Assembly (NCBI RefSeq): GCF_954871325.1
Contig: NC_088776.1
Coordinates: forward strand, 53,586,569 to 53,650,568
Source: Gordionus sp. m RMFG-2023
Taxonomy: Eukaryota > Nematomorpha > Gordioida > Chordodea > Parachordodidae
Direction: 5' to 3'
DNA length: 64,000 nt
Numbering within the stretch: position 1 is the stretch's first letter; each line of letters begins with the position of its first letter. The notes beneath the pieces were generated by a model. It worked only from the letters and a program-made list of their open reading frames with translations, did not search any database and was not told the DNA's origin. The position numbers and the translations under genes are program-made. Positions 48,651 to 61,889 of this stretch are shown piece by piece.

Positions 48651-50220
48651 GAGAGAGGTGGTATGACCCATCATTATTTTATTTTTTCAAGAAGAGAAAT
48701 TGGGTTTAATTGAACAAAATTAATATCAATAATCCTTAAATATTTATAATAAAATTTAAATAATTCTATCCATATTAATTTTTAGCGGTTTTTCTGGTTA
48801 GTTAAATGGTTTGTTTTAACTTGCTACATACTATGTATAACCACAGGCTATGTGTTATAACTGACCATAATATATTATTTAAAAATTTTATTATAAAATT
48901 ATTAGAATATAAAATATTTGTAAAATAATCTATGTTATCTTCATTTTTTAAGTTTTTATCATTAAACACTAACTTTATTAATATTAACATATATACTTAT
49001 CATCAGACTCATCCAATTAATATAATTTTATAAAATATTTATTTCTATGTTAAACATGTTTATTTATTCATATATATACTGATTTTATAATTATTACCTT
49101 AATTATCTACAAAATTAAAATGTTTATTTCAATAATTTATTCATTCATCAATTTATAAATTTGCGATGTTTAATAACATAGACTTAAATTATTATATGTA
49201 TATTATGAATACACAATAACAATGAAAAACATTTTATTAATTTTATAAATAAGAAAGATATAATATATTTTTTTACATAAATAAGCAACTAAATATTTAT
49301 TTATATTCAGCACAAGCCCATTCTTCATAATGCATGCATTTAATTCACTCTTACCTTTCCTTCCTTTTAAATATTCTTTTCTGATATATTGCACAGCCCC
49401 TCATTTTTCTTTTCTTTAGATTTAGGAAACTTTAACTCATATTTTCTTTTTAACAAATATTCTTATCTAAAAATAAATAATTTTTAGCATGAAATAAATA
49501 ATCTTTATATTAATTTATATAATTAAATCTATTCTAACAAACAGGTATTTATAATATATAATTAAAATCATTTAAAAACATATTTATATAATTAATAATC
49601 TATATAACTAATTATCTAAGAATAATTCAATATATTAATTTAATATTATTTAAAAATACTTTAACATATGTTATTTTATACTAAACCCTGTTTATGATAT
49701 GACTTGTATTATATATAATCATATAAATTATCCTCCTGGGTTCATATGAGAATATTACAAAGTCTCTATGTTTTTGCTTTGCACTTTTTAAAGTTTTTCT
49801 AGGAACATTAAATTTAATTAATACTGAAGGTGTGATATTTTTATTAATGATTTATATCATCAATTGCCAATGTAATTTATCATTTGCATTTTCATAAAAT
49901 GATATTTTACGCAATTTTTCATTTCATAATAAATATATGAATATTGGCCAGTCAATACATCTTCATTATCATTAATTAAATTAAAATTGCTAGCTCTTAT
50001 TTTTTTGGAATAATAAATGCCTAAAGGATAATATTTATCCAAAATATTAGTAAACTAAATGAGTAATTATTTAATCAAACAAAAAAAGTGATGAATTTCA
50101 GATAATTTTGCTATTAACTTTTAAGTTATTATAATTTCTGCAAAAACTCTAAGGACCAACGAATTATATTATATTAAGTTCAATTTTTTATAATAAAATT
50201 ATCTGATATTTATAAGGTAG
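48651..50220. other. AT-rich DNA without recognised genes
   Basis: Short open frames at 48802, 49203 and 49860 on the minus strand have no family resemblance and average composition, so they are not called. Confidence 0.4.
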
Positions 50221-50330
50221 GTACTCTAAACATCCTGGAATACATTTCCTATAAAATCACATTTTTTAAAATTAAAAACTATGCTTAAAATGGATTTAAA
50301 GTTAAAAAATAACACATTGACCTAATATAT
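50221..50330 (-). repeat. Dispersed repeat, copy 3 (inverted)
   Basis: On the minus strand: AATGTGTTATTTTTTAACTT … GTGATTTTATAGGAAATGTA, the best match to both other copies. Confidence 0.65.
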
Positions 50331-50689
50331 ACCTAAACTTATACAAACAATTTATGAAATAGATGTATTTGTTTGCTTATTGGTTTTATTTATGGCGTAT
50401 GAATATTGTGAACAGTTTCTTTTGAAATATTAGTCTTTTAACACATTATATTTTAGGTTATGATTTATAAATTTATTTACTACAATATTTTTAATTATGG
50501 CTAACTTTTTATATGAATTTTGTTATTTGAAAAAATAGTTTTAAAGAGATAAAAAAAATTTACAATAAAAATAAATTAGAGTTGTTTATTTTGGTGTCAT
50601 TTGGTGAGGATGACAGATGACATTTAAAAATTCAGAATGATGAAATAGAAATTGTACTATCTCTTCTATAACTATTACAAAACAAAGGG

Positions 50690-50875
50690 CCTAAATGTAA
50701 AAATACCTTGGTCAAGTTTCGAAAAATATTTTTGACTTCACAAGAGAAGGTTGGTAGTACAGGAAATATTAGTCTTAAATGTCGTCTCCCATGCCTTCTA
50801 TGTCATCATCGAATTCCTACACAGCCAATCTATCGTAACATATCTCTAAGTTTAAAGTCACATAACTTGTCTTAA
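50690..50875. other. GC-raised island, unassigned
   Basis: The composition is clearly less AT-rich than around it. A + frame is open for about 60 codons to a TAA and a minus frame contains EFDDDIEGMGDDI before a stop. It could be an old element or a pseudogene fragment. No family can be named. Confidence 0.3.
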
Positions 50876-51391
50876 ATAATTGTAGTAAGTTTTAGTTAGA
50901 TGTATATGTAACATGATTATTTGAATTAATATTATATTGGAACCCAATTTTGTTTGCTCAACAGCTCCTTCTTCTGGTTTAATTTATTCTGATTTAAAAT
51001 ATGTTGTTCTTATATTAATTTTTTAAATGGTTTGTTTATTATAGGTAAATTTATTTATGGAGAGAAATGAGCAGTTCTTTTAAAAAATTAATAAACTAAT
51101 AATTATGCCATTTAGGCAGATTTGACTGAATATAAAGTAGAATTCTTTATAAAAAATTTTGTTGACCTCAAAAAAGAAATTTAAAATGTTAAATAGCTTA
51201 ATGACCAGTCCTAGAAATATTAAAGATGTTTTTGTTTTATTTTTTCAGGACTAAAATTTAGTGCAATTATATACTCAAATTTTTACATTCAAAATATAAA
51301 ATTTTAAATACTGTGTTTTTTTATAGTCCAATACGGTAATTTGTTACAATTTTATAGAATTTTAAAATAAAATAAAAAACTTTACTTCAAG

Positions 51392-51421
51392 CGGCATATC
51401 TGATTGATCCCGTAGGAACAG
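51392..51421 (+). CDS. Micro-exon 6 (30 nt)
   Basis: Flanked by TTTACTTCAAG and GTTCCAT, phase 1 in and out. With the preceding G it encodes A-AYLIDPVGT. It is the only GC-richer word in several hundred bases. Confidence 0.48.
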
Positions 51422-51969
51422 GTTCCATAATCTATAAAATTATATATATAGCCATACAATATTCATCACGACTTTTCATTATCTAAAAATTTATATAATT
51501 TGGATTTATCACAAGATTCGTCAAATTAATGGATATTTTCTAATTAATTTCACAGAGGTATAGAAAGAGTTACATCATGTTATAACAAGTTTAATCAGAT
51601 ATCCAATTTTTCATTAAAAATGATTTGAGTTGGGATAATTTACACTTACAAAGTGTAAACTTTATACTACTTTTCTTTATTAATGTAAAAAATGTTTCAA
51701 ATTGGAACCAGGGTGAGCTTTACTAATCTTCATCTGAAGAATTTGTAGAATTGACATAATATTTTTTATAAAATAAATTAAAATATTAATAAGAATCAAA
51801 ATTTACATTTCTTGATTAATTTACTATTAATTAGATTAACAAACTTGACTAACAAAGAAAATTTAAAATTAAAATAAAGGAATTTGGAGTTTGTTGTGAA
51901 TTAAAAACTCGGCTTAAATTATATGTTAAAAATTAAATAAACATATATATAATACAATAAAATATGCTC

Positions 51970-52100
51970 TTTTCCATATTTTTTAAGAAAAAGGCGTTAT
52001 GCGCTACTCAAAAAAAGAAACGCGTTACCGTGCATCGTTACTATTAGAGAATAACGAAGGCATTCCTTTTCTTAAAAAAATATAAGGCCTTTTTTTTGTC
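51970..52100. mobile_element. MITE-like hairpin
   Basis: CCATATTTTTTAAGAAAAAG at the left pairs with the reverse of CTTTTCTTAAAAAAATATAA at the right. The inner part has a GC-richer core (CGCGTTACCGTGCATCG). About 125 bp, no clear target duplication. Confidence 0.55.
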
Positions 52101-52241
52101 GTTAATTTACAGCAATAGTATAAAATATTCTTAAATTTATTATAAATTTTTCAAAAGAATTAGGGAAGGCTTTTACTTATTTTTATTTCAAAATTTTTGT
52201 TGCATAATATTAACAATATTTTTCTTTGTATATCAAAACAG

Positions 52242-52253
52242 ACGGAGTTGAAA
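52242..52253 (+). CDS. Possible 12-nt micro-exon
   Basis: A strong acceptor (TTTCTTTGTATATCAAAACAG) and donor GTAAAT enclose ACGGAGTTGAAA, phase 1 in and out. It would read D-GVE. It matches the 12-nt exon at 55255 in size, but ends in A. Confidence 0.3.
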
Positions 52254-53326
52254 GTAAATCTATATAAAATATATTTTGAGCTTTTCAAATTTATATTGAC
52301 TCGGTTTAACATTTCACATTTTAAGGTTTAAAATTTCTGGTATCATAAAATTCAAAATTAAAATAATGTTATTTAAAAATCCCTTTAAAAAATTAATCAA
52401 TCAAATTTCCTGATTTCACAGTTTTTTAATTTTTCAATATTATAACAATAGATTTTGTACATTGTTAATTAAAAGATATATGGAGTAATCAAAAACTCAC
52501 CTACGTTTATGAAACAGGCTTAATATTTATTAATGAATGCAATAAATGTCAAACTTATTATGAGTGTATGACATCATAGCATCCTTTATAATATTAACAA
52601 AATTTCGCCGACAAAACAGTTGATTACTACATTATCTACAAAATTTGAATAAAAAAATAATTAAAATAAATAATAATCTAAACAAGAACTTATTTGAAAA
52701 AGAGAATATTAAATTTACCACTTTATTTCTAACTTAGTAAGAAGGGTTTAGCAATTTCCATTTATTCTTGAAAGCTAGATGAAAATTTAATTTGTTAGCC
52801 CGAACTCCTTATATTTACATCCGAGCTCATCTCGATAAATGTATAATTAAAAAGCTATATAAAATAATAATCAAATAACTTTATTATCCTTTTATTTTAA
52901 TTTAAAAAAAATAGAAAACATTATTTTCTAAATTGAAATTTTTTAAGCCATACCATCCCTTATATATAAGTTGCGAGCTTCAGACCCACTTGCAGGATTC
53001 TAATCAATATTTTTAACAATGTGTTAATTTTATTGATGCTCAAAAAAATTTCTTTTTCAAAAATAATTTTATATTTTATTTTATTTTACTTATTTATATT
53101 ATTATTAAAAAGTGGCCCAAGAAATTATTTCAAGTAAAAATATATGTTTTATAAAGACTCCAATTTATTCGCCGAGAAATTTTTTTTATAAACGGTCTGA
53201 ATTTTCAGCAAACGTATTGAATGCTTGGATAAAAACTAAATTGCCTGTATTCGATTTCTTCAGGTACACCATAAACAAAAATTACTAGTTAATAGGCTTA
53301 TTTTTATAAAACAAAATCTTTATAAA

Positions 53327-53570
53327 TGTTCTCCCGGCATAATAACCCTAGGCTGTAACACAGTAACACTATCTCATTGTGTTTTATGCGACAAAATAAT
53401 CGACAATAATCGTTAAAAATTCTACTATCATGAATGCCAATTATACCATAAAGGAATCAACTATATTATAAGCTTTCTAAAAAGCTAGCTACCATTCACC
53501 CTTGAACCAGATAGTTTCCTCAATGGTAATTTAGAAGGGGTGGCGAGGATATTATTTTAATACCTTTGAC
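53327..53570 (+). pseudogene. Decayed LINE, zinc-knuckle region
   Basis: Reads GCNTVTLSHCVLCDKIIDNN, then HECQLYHKGINYIISFLKS and LPFTLEPDSFL. This corresponds to CSITHPHICSGC…CRSC…CNTIIQHSLKSAQIPSTLEP of the large LINE copy. At least two in-frame stops. Confidence 0.65.
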
Positions 53571-54065
53571 TAAAGGTATTCCATTCCCCTAGCCCTTGAA
53601 CTAAACTTGTATTAATTTTCAGCTAAATCAAATTTAAAAATTCCCAGTCGTATATCCAGGCTAACAAGTAAACCTTAAGTAAACAATTACTTGATCTTCC
53701 AAATTCAATTCTTATGCCCATAGGGAGAAAATAGCCTTAGGCACCTGAGATCTAAAAGAGAGATTTTATCTTCTCTTTAGTAATTTCACTCGTCCCTTCA
53801 AACGACTACTAAAATATTCTAAAAAAATTTTTGCATTTTTATGAATTTTTTAATTTTCAAATTATATTTGCTTTTTTAATCAGAGAACTTGCAAGTCTTT
53901 TAAAAACAATTTTTTTTTAAAAAAAACATTTGCCTCTTGGATTTTTATTTTCGAAAATGCGACTTGTTAATTTATTTTTGTTATTTTGAATTATGTTGAT
54001 TGTATTTTGGAATTTGTTCCAACCAGTAAATAAATATTGAACGATTCATTATATTGTTTTAAATG

Positions 54066-54168
54066 ACCCCTTATTCACAATTAGCATGAATTTGTTGCGA
54101 AGAATACAAAAATACTATCTATGTTGTAAATTTCGCCGTGAATTCGATCTAAATGTGAATAAGGGGGT
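54066..54168. mobile_element. MITE-like inverted repeat, related to 23652-23767
   Basis: ACCCCTTATTCACAATTAGC at the left, and reversed at the right ACCCCCTTATTCACATTTAG. It shares TTCACA-TTAG words and the inner CCGTGAATTCG with the 23.7-kb element. 103 bp. Confidence 0.65.
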
Positions 54169-55254
54169 GATTAATTTAAATGAAAATAATTCCAATAATT
54201 TATTTTAAAAAATATTTTTTTGTAAACCGCCATCATGAATTTTTAATTTTTCTAAAAACCTGACACGAGTTTTTAAAATCGTACCATTTTTAACCCGTTT
54301 CTGGCCGGGTCTGCCTTTAGTTTTAATTTAAACACCCATGTGAATTTATTATATTGTAACTCCCACCCCAAATTTCTGCTTATGTTTAAAAATATTGTGA
54401 TACCGCCCCCCCCCCCTCCCACTCTTTCTTCACAAATATTCAAAATGACTATTAACAATCCAATCGATATTATATTTTTTTCAGTTAAAATCGAAGATAT
54501 TTTGTTTAAATATTTTTTTTTATATCATAACTTATGCGCGATGATTAACAAAACGCAAGATTTTTTAATTTAAAAGCGATGTAGAGATATTATGTTAGAA
54601 TTTTTATCCCCGTCTCACTCCCTAATCCAGGATTACCTTGATAACTTAGAGTTGAATAGCAATGCAAATAGATCTATTCATTAGATATATTAAAAAAAAT
54701 TAAACCCCGTATCCGCCCCACCCGCCACTTATATTTGTTTATTGGCTTTCAGTTAAAACTATTGTCGAAATGATTTTTATACAATTTTAACATCTCTATT
54801 CCTGCACATTTATGACATAATTAAACCCTAGAACCTTTTCTCATAAAAAATGAAAAGAGATTTTATTAGCTTTCAGTTGATACCAATCTCTGGATCTTTT
54901 TTGACGAAGCTTTTAATATTCCTCCCTTCATGGAATAATTAAAGAAAAAATTTTTTGGAGGATTTCAGTTTTTTTCCGATCCAAATAATATGTCTTTATA
55001 AAAATAATAACTCACTATTATATTTTAATTTAAAAAAATATAAAATAAAAGAAAATAAGATAGAAATAAAGAAAAGAAACAAATGACAAAAAATGACAAA
55101 AAAGAAAGGAAATTAAGAAAATATTAAATTATTGTCTATATATTACGAAAGTTTTAAACAAAATGTTATTTCAGAATTTAAAAAATAAAAAATTAGGAAT
55201 AATTTTCAATAATAAAATTAAATATAATTTATAATTTTTTTAAAGTGTTACAAG
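54169..55254. other. AT-rich DNA before the heptad micro-exon array
   Basis: No exon recognised. A C-run of about ten near 54410 creates spurious open frames on both strands at 54273-54573. Confidence 0.4.
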
Positions 55255-55266
55255 AACCTGAGGCCG
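55255..55266 (+). CDS. Micro-exon 7 (12 nt)
   Basis: Acceptor TTTTTTTAAAGTGTTACAAG, exon AACCTGAGGCCG, donor GTAAAAAT. Phase 1 in and out, encoding E-PEA. The intron to the next exon would be only 54 nt, near the lower limit for many invertebrates. Confidence 0.5.
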
Positions 55267-55320
55267 GTAAAAATATTTTTAATAAAAAAATTAAATAATT
55301 TAATAATTTTTATCAACAAG

Positions 55321-55341
55321 AAATAGAAGAAGTTGCTCCAG
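55321..55341 (+). CDS. Heptad micro-exon a (21 nt)
   Basis: Acceptor TATCAACAAG and strong donor GTAAGAAT, phase 1 in and out. With the preceding G it reads E-IEEVAP, one heptad of the V-x-x-E-x-x-P series. It closely resembles the 21-nt exons at 56331, 57604, 58796 and 62389 in both sequence and splice context. Confidence 0.68.
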
Positions 55342-56330
55342 GTAAGAATGTTTGCTTTATAAAAACACATTTCATACTTGTTTTTAAAATCGACAAAAAT
55401 ATTGATTTCAATATATTTTTAAACTTATATGAAGTTTTGCAAAGGGTTATAGATTTTAGCCCAGGTTTTTTGGCGGAGCGGGCTCAAATTCTTTTGTCAG
55501 ACATGTTATAGTTTTGAAAACAATTTGCCTAGCCCCTTCTTAAAATTTTATAAAAAATCAGAGATTTGCAAGACTTTGTCTACATTTTTTGTTAAAATTG
55601 TTATTGCCAGGCCCTAAAGTTTATTATTTACAAATACCCTGGCTGGCCCGTTAAATCTTTTAACCGGCAGGGCTTTTAGACTTTTGAACGGGCCAGGCCG
55701 GGTTTCGCAGATCAAGGTTTCCATATAATTAACATATTAAAAAATGTTCAGTTTCTTGGAGAATTTTTGCATTTGTAGCAAGTCTATGATCATTCATTCA
55801 TAACTCATGAGATATCTCAGCATCTACGAGTTGGGTTCCTGATCAGGAATGCCATATATTTGTTGCTTAATTTTAGTTGAAGCCCAGCTGTACTTCTATA
55901 TCGTTAATACAAATTATTTAAAATTTTCATCTTTCACTTTTAATAGTTTTGGAATGTGCCTCTTTAGACCCTGTTATATTTTAATATATTCCTGAAAAGC
56001 TTTCACATTTATTATAAAAAAATTTAATAGTTTTGATAACTTCTCTAATTTTTTTTACCCTTCAATTCAAGGAGATATTATTTATTTGATTGGGCAAAAT
56101 ATTTGCTGTCTAACAACAATTCGTGCGAACCGGCTCAAACCGGGACCAGCCTAAAACAATGTTAAGTTTGAAGCGTGTACATTAACTAACAATATTAGCA
56201 GAAATAAGAAGCTAGTGGACCTAAAAATGTATATAACAACTAGTAGCGAAAGTTAGATGAAAAGATAGATAAAAAATGAAAAGAAATAAAAGTTTAAAAA
56301 TAATTAAATAATTAATATATTTGTTTTAAG

Positions 56331-56351
56331 TGCTAGCAGAAATTCTTCCAG
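56331..56351 (+). CDS. Heptad micro-exon b (21 nt)
   Basis: Acceptor TTGTTTTAAG, donor GTAATAAT, phase 1 in and out. Reads V-LAEILP. Confidence 0.66.
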
Positions 56352-57603
56352 GTAATAATATGTATTTATAAGATGTATCTTAAAAAAAAATATTTAGCAC
56401 AAATAAAATAAAAGATTTCTATAATAGAAATAAGAAAAATGAAAGAAATAAAAGATAAGAAAGAAAAGAAATAGAACATAATAAATAAAAGAAATAAATA
56501 AATAAAATAGAATAAAAATTTATAATATTAAATATTGGATTGCAAAAATTTCAAATTAGTTTTTTTATTAGCATTGTTTTAGCAAAAATTTTACGCAGAA
56601 AAAATACTTATTCATAATTTCATATAAACCTTATAGGATTTTCCATCCTAAGCTTATCATTCTTTTCTATAATTAATAATGTTGATAAAATTAATATAGA
56701 GATAACTTATAAAAGAACATTTACAACGAGTTACATAAGTTATATATTAGTGCTGATTCTTGATATATATTCACGATTCATAAAAGCAAGCCTAGTTTTG
56801 ATATAAGACGACATTTTTATTTTTCAATCATATTAGTAGAGTAAATAACAACTTTTATTATAATAATTTGATGCATTTTATGCACTCACTTAACCAATCA
56901 TCTCCCTTTACTATCAAAAGAAGATTACAGATAATCCTTTGGAAAAAATTTAAATCCATTTTTCTTGTATAAATTCTTTTATTCTTTATTATGTTATATT
57001 ATATCTGATTAGTAACTAAGGGTTCTAGCTTTATTTTTCCTTGTCCACTTTCAATTTTTTTGGAATAAGCAACCAATATTACAAATGCCTCATTTCCAGT
57101 GTAAACAATAATTTATATATTTTATTTCTGGGAGATGGTAAATGTTCAAGATTGGTTTAAGCTTGACAAAAGTAAGTTAACAGCAAAGGGTTTAAATTAT
57201 AGAAGCTTCAATGTATTTTTTCCAGCAAAGTTCACTTTTTTTAAAGTAATGAGCATGCTAGAATATATCTTAGAATTTGTAGAATACCTAATCTACTTTA
57301 TAAATTCAGAAAATTTTGTTGTAAACATTTCAACCATTCTTAATTTACAATAACTTTTTCTCAAATTTAAAATTAATTAAAGGTTCTTAATGAGAATAAC
57401 TAAATTTATAGGGTAGATATATATAACCTACACATGTTTGAATACATTTCCAGCAAAAATTTACTTTTCAAATTTAAAAATAACATACACAGTTTTCAAA
57501 AATTATCACATTGTTAGTGCTGAAAACACATATTGTTTTGATTAATGGAAATTAGATTATCCAAAATTAAATAAATTTATAATTTATACAATTTATTAAT
57601 AAG

Positions 57604-57624
57604 TGGTAGAGGAAATTGCTCCAG
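57604..57624 (+). CDS. Heptad micro-exon c (21 nt)
   Basis: Acceptor TTATTAATAAG, donor GTAAATAT, phase 1 in and out. Reads V-VEEIAP, differing by one residue in the core from exon a (VEEIAP against IEEVAP, conservative I/V swaps). Confidence 0.68.
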
Positions 57625-58299
57625 GTAAATATTTCATAAAAATATATAAGTCATCAAAAGACATAACTCATTAATGCAGGCACAATTTACAAACTGTATT
57701 TTTTAAAATTTTACATCCTTATTAATTAAAAAATCAAAAAAGAAATATAATCCTGATATTTAGCTAACAATATTTGGTTATTGGTGAAGGAGGTAAGCAG
57801 TTAGTTAGACGTTATAATTATGTAAATTTTATACCTATCCTTTATGCCTTATTTTAAAATAAAAAATGTAATTTTTAATTTGCAAGATATGTTTTAAATT
57901 AACAGTTAATTTAAAAAAATTCCAAATGAGTTAATCAGGGTTCGCTCGATCCAGATCACTAACAATACTTGTAAGACACTGTTTAATAATGATCTTGAAG
58001 ATTAAACGAAAATAATAATATTATAATAAAGAGAAATTTATTTCAATTTTTTTATGCTAAGGATAATATTTTAATAATTACCATAATTGCCGTCTTAACA
58101 AAAAGTTTATTGTTTTCAGAATTTAATTGGAAAAAAAAACAGTATTTTTAATTATACCGTTTTGTCATTGCTACATGTAACAAAGCATATCAATTAAACA
58201 TGCCTTATTAGGATTGTAAAGCTTAGAAATTTACTTGAAAAGTTTAATTTTTTTCCAATAAGTATGTAATATTATTTTAACTTAAAGAATAAAAAAGCT

Positions 58300-58930
58300 A
58301 TTTAAAAATATTTGTAATTATTAATCTACTAATAAAAAAAAAGATTCAAGATACCACAAAATATTTATGTGGTCGTTCAAAATTATTCTAGTCCTCTTCT
58401 TAGAGTATCCTCCTTTTCATTTTTCTTAATTCGCTTCCCTTTCCTGTAATATTATAATTTTAAAGTCATTCATTCGATAATAATAATTTCCCTAATAATA
58501 TATTTTTACATAATATATATTTTTTTAATCAACCTTATTCATTTTAAAATATTTTAACGATTATTACTATTTTTTGGTTATATTGTTTTTAAAAGATATT
58601 TTTATAGATCTTATACTTGTAAAATTAAGAAACTAATAAATTTTTTTGGAAAGTAATTAGTAATAATTAAATTTTAATTTTAGGTAATTGAAATTGTAAT
58701 AAATTTCTTTTTTAAATAACCAACCCTTTTTCAAAATTTAAAAAAATAAATAAGAATGAATATTAAGCAAATATTAATTATTCTTTCATAACAAGTAATA
58801 GGAGAAGTAGTTCCAGATAAGAATATTAATTATAAAAAAAATAGTTTATATTCTAATAAAAATATGTGCCGTAAATCAGAACTATATTGAATAATATTGG
58901 TATTTTATATGTTTTAAAAAAAATTAAGGA
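58300..58930. repeat. Duplicated exon-intron segment, left copy
   Basis: Pairs with 61890-62520. Shared words include ATTTGTAATTATTAATCTAC, GATCTTATACTTGTAAAA, CCAACCCTTTTTCAAAATTT and the micro-exon itself. Offset is about 3.59 kb. Divergence is moderate with many small indels. Confidence 0.8.
58796..58816 (+). CDS. Heptad micro-exon d (21 nt), donor reads AT
   Basis: Acceptor TTCATAACAAG. Reads V-IGEVVP. The base after the exon is A, giving CCAG|ATAAGAAT where exon g has CCAG|GTAAGAAT. This exon is probably skipped or newly dead, unless an AT-AG intron is used. Flanking intron sequence matches that of the exon at 62389 for several hundred bases. Confidence 0.5.
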
Positions 58931-59566
58931 TACAATATATTTTAAAAATATAGTAAAAAAAATAGGACGTAAAAATGTACAAAAATGATTGTTTGTCTTT
59001 TGTATGGATGCCACCAATAATAATAAAAATTGTAAAATAAGACAAATTTTTTTTGTAATTAAGTAGATTAATTTTTTATCAAATTTTGTCATATTTTCGA
59101 TTTTCAATTTGTACTCTTTGAAGTAGCAAATCATAAGTAGATTTATTGTAAAGATCTTAATAAGCCTCTAGATCGAAGAAATGCTTAGGACCAATGAGGC
59201 TATAAGCTTACAACTTGAGTAAAAAGATTATTATAAAAAGATCTGAATATTTATTGATTTTGCTAAACATTGTTAGAAGGTCACAATTGATTTAAGGTGT
59301 AACAATATTTTAGTAGGAATATAATTTATCCTCTTTCCCACTAATTTATGGAAGCATCATCGAGCATTTACGCGACGAGAAAACGTTAGATATTACATCG
59401 AATATAATATTCAGCTGAGATGATGGATTTAAAAAGATATATCTTCCCTCTACTGCAGAGACTTTTAAGCAATTCATGATTAAACCTCAAAATATTATTT
59501 TAGCATTTTATTTTAGTTAAAATAGAAAGAATTATAATTATAAAATTTTTATTATATAATATTTAG

Positions 59567-59593
59567 TTGCAGGAGAAGCTGGTGCTGCAGCAG
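59567..59593 (+). CDS. Micro-exon e (27 nt, extended heptad)
   Basis: Acceptor ATATAATATTTAG, donor GTAAAAAA, phase 1 in and out. Reads V-AGEAGAAA. It keeps the x-G-E-A core of the heptads but carries two extra residues and lacks the proline. Confidence 0.64.
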
Positions 59594-60227
59594 GTAAAAA
59601 ATATTTGGTTTTTAAAAATATTTTATAGATTTTAATTGAGAATTTATATATTAAGAGTGGAGTAGATAAAATTTTTCAATGGGGGGTCACTCCATTTTAT
59701 CAGGTTTTCTGGCAAGGTCCCTCCTATAAAAAATTATTATTTATTTTTCAGTGATCTTTATATACTCTCCATTTAAGTTCTCTAAACAAGCTATAATTCT
59801 ATAATATGACAATGTTTTATCCTTTATTAATATCTGACTTTAACGTATAATATCCAGTATAAGGGAAAAAAATATTGATAACAAAAATTTGACAAAATTA
59901 AAAATTACTAAGCATTTATTCTGTAAATTTTATCAATGTTTAGAGCTTAATTGTATATTTTTTAATAAATTTCCAATAAAAATAAATCTAATATTAATTT
60001 GGTGAAAGATATTCATAATAAAAATATTTCTTCGAGGAGTCATAATATTTAGAATGTAAATTCCAATTTATCTAACCAAAATATTCAGCTTTTAAAAGAC
60101 GCCTTTTAACCTGAATTTATATTATGGAGAACTGAAAATTAATTTTTTTTAAATGTACAATTTTTTATAAATTCCTAAAATCAATAATATATCTTAGCCT
60201 AGATCTGACGCTTCATATATTTTTCAG

Positions 60228-60254
60228 GGGAAATTCAGTTTTTAATCTTATCTT
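60228..60254 (+). CDS. Possible 27-nt micro-exon
   Basis: A very good acceptor (CTTCATATATTTTTCAG) is followed by an open phase-1 word G-EIQFLILS, but the donor (TGTTTAT) is poor and the last base is T. GEIQ recalls the heptad core. Weak candidate. Confidence 0.2.
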
Positions 60255-61030
60255 GTTTATATCTGAACGATTATTATATTTTCTGTAAAATTCAATTTAT
60301 ATCTTATTAAAAAAAGATTCTTAATAATTAATAATTTTTCTGAGCATAAAGTATTTTACTATATTGAAGGATATTATCCTTTTTTTCTGAAAATTTCAAC
60401 TTTATTTATAAACCACCATTAAATAGGAGCCAATAGAATTTTGAATAGAAGTAATAAGATAATTAAATTTCTTCTACCAAATTCCTGGTCCATAATCAGG
60501 CCTGTATTAGCTGATCAGTTAAACGAAAATCCTGTTATCTTATATATCAGTATAACCTAGGTATTAAATTAAATAAAAATCTAGTCTTAAAATATTTTTC
60601 TACACAAAATCTGGGCCAAGAGTCAGGAGTTTTTAAAAGTAAATTATTTTACATTCTAAAGTTTTTAAGGAGATTAAATATAACGAGTTTAATTTTTATT
60701 TTATTTAATTTTTAAAATTCTATATCCGTTTTAAAACTAAAAATGTAATGCTTATATAGCATGTTACAAACAAAAAATCAATTTACGTATTAATATAATA
60801 ATTTATATAATAAAATCAGTTTTGACAATTTATAAAAAAAAATCAATTTATATAAACACAAAAAAAACAATTTAAAGTTTAGTATTAATCGGTCATATCA
60901 ACATTCCACCCTTAAAAAACGATCTCCATACAGGTTTTTTCTTGCATGTGAATCTTATCGTGCAGGCAACGTTTCTTGATAGTTATATTGTCATCATTGG
61001 TATATTTCATTAACTTTTGCTATTGAAAGT

Positions 61031-61500
61031 TTATTTAAAAGAAAAATATTTTATTATATATTTATATACATATATGCATATTTTCATTGATCTTATCATT
61101 CGCTCACACTGACCATTGGACTGTTGGTGGTGAGGCGCGGTGAAAATGTGTTTAATTCCATGATCACTGCAAAATTTCTTGAACAAGTTACTTGTAAAAT
61201 TAGTACCATTATTACTGATTATCTTATTGTGTATACCAAATAAGCTGATTATTTTTAACAATTCTTTGATTGTTGACTCAGTAGTTATATCTCTCATTCT
61301 TCTAATGATAGGAAACTTGCTAAATGCGTCAAGAAATACCATGAAATTGCTACCTTCAAATTGTGCAAAGTCAATGTGCACGCGTTCGAACACTTTTACA
61401 GCTGTTTCCAATAGATTTTGTACAATATGAGGATTGTCCGCATATTTATTTACACGTATCACAGTTTCTGACCTCCTGATCTATTTCATGTTAATTTTAC
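61031..61500 (-). mobile_element. Ty3/gypsy-like integrase fossil
   Basis: Minus-strand remnant of a retroviral-type integrase. It begins near the Cys part of the N-terminal zinc-binding domain and covers the rve catalytic core, recognisable by RVHIDFAQFEGSNFMVFLDA, FSKFPIIRRM and HHQQSNGQCERMIRSMK. This is the K02A2.6-like integrase of Ty3/gypsy elements. No LTRs or other parts are seen nearby. It is an old, incomplete copy lying antisense in an intron-like interval. Confidence 0.75.
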
Positions 61501-61889
61501 TTTTAATTAGCATTGTGAGAACCTAGAAATAAACATATGATTAAAAAAAATAATACCAGTACAGATACAGCACAATCACTTATCAATAATACTAGTTCTT
61601 TATATCCAACTTTATATTCCATTCCATATTTAAATCCATTAAAATGGTAAGAAGTTAAAAAAATATGGCGGAAAAATTTCACCTTACATTTTTTAAAATT
61701 TCGTTTCAAATATTATCTATTAAAAATTATTTTTTTAAACTGTCATAATCAGAACTTGACATTTTAGATCGGAATTTGTGATAAAATTTTATGAAGATAT
61801 TGAGATTAATTGATAATTCAATAAAATATGATTATTTTTATGCATATTATATTTTAAATTTTATGCCAAAATAATAATTACCAAATTTA

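Noticed and set aside
54273-54573. Overlapping frames with Gly or Pro runs on both strands
   Set aside because: Produced by a C homopolymer run. No other support.
57732-57794. AG…GTAAGC-bounded word near 57762-57790
   Set aside because: The length (29 nt) would change phase, and the reading does not resemble the heptads.
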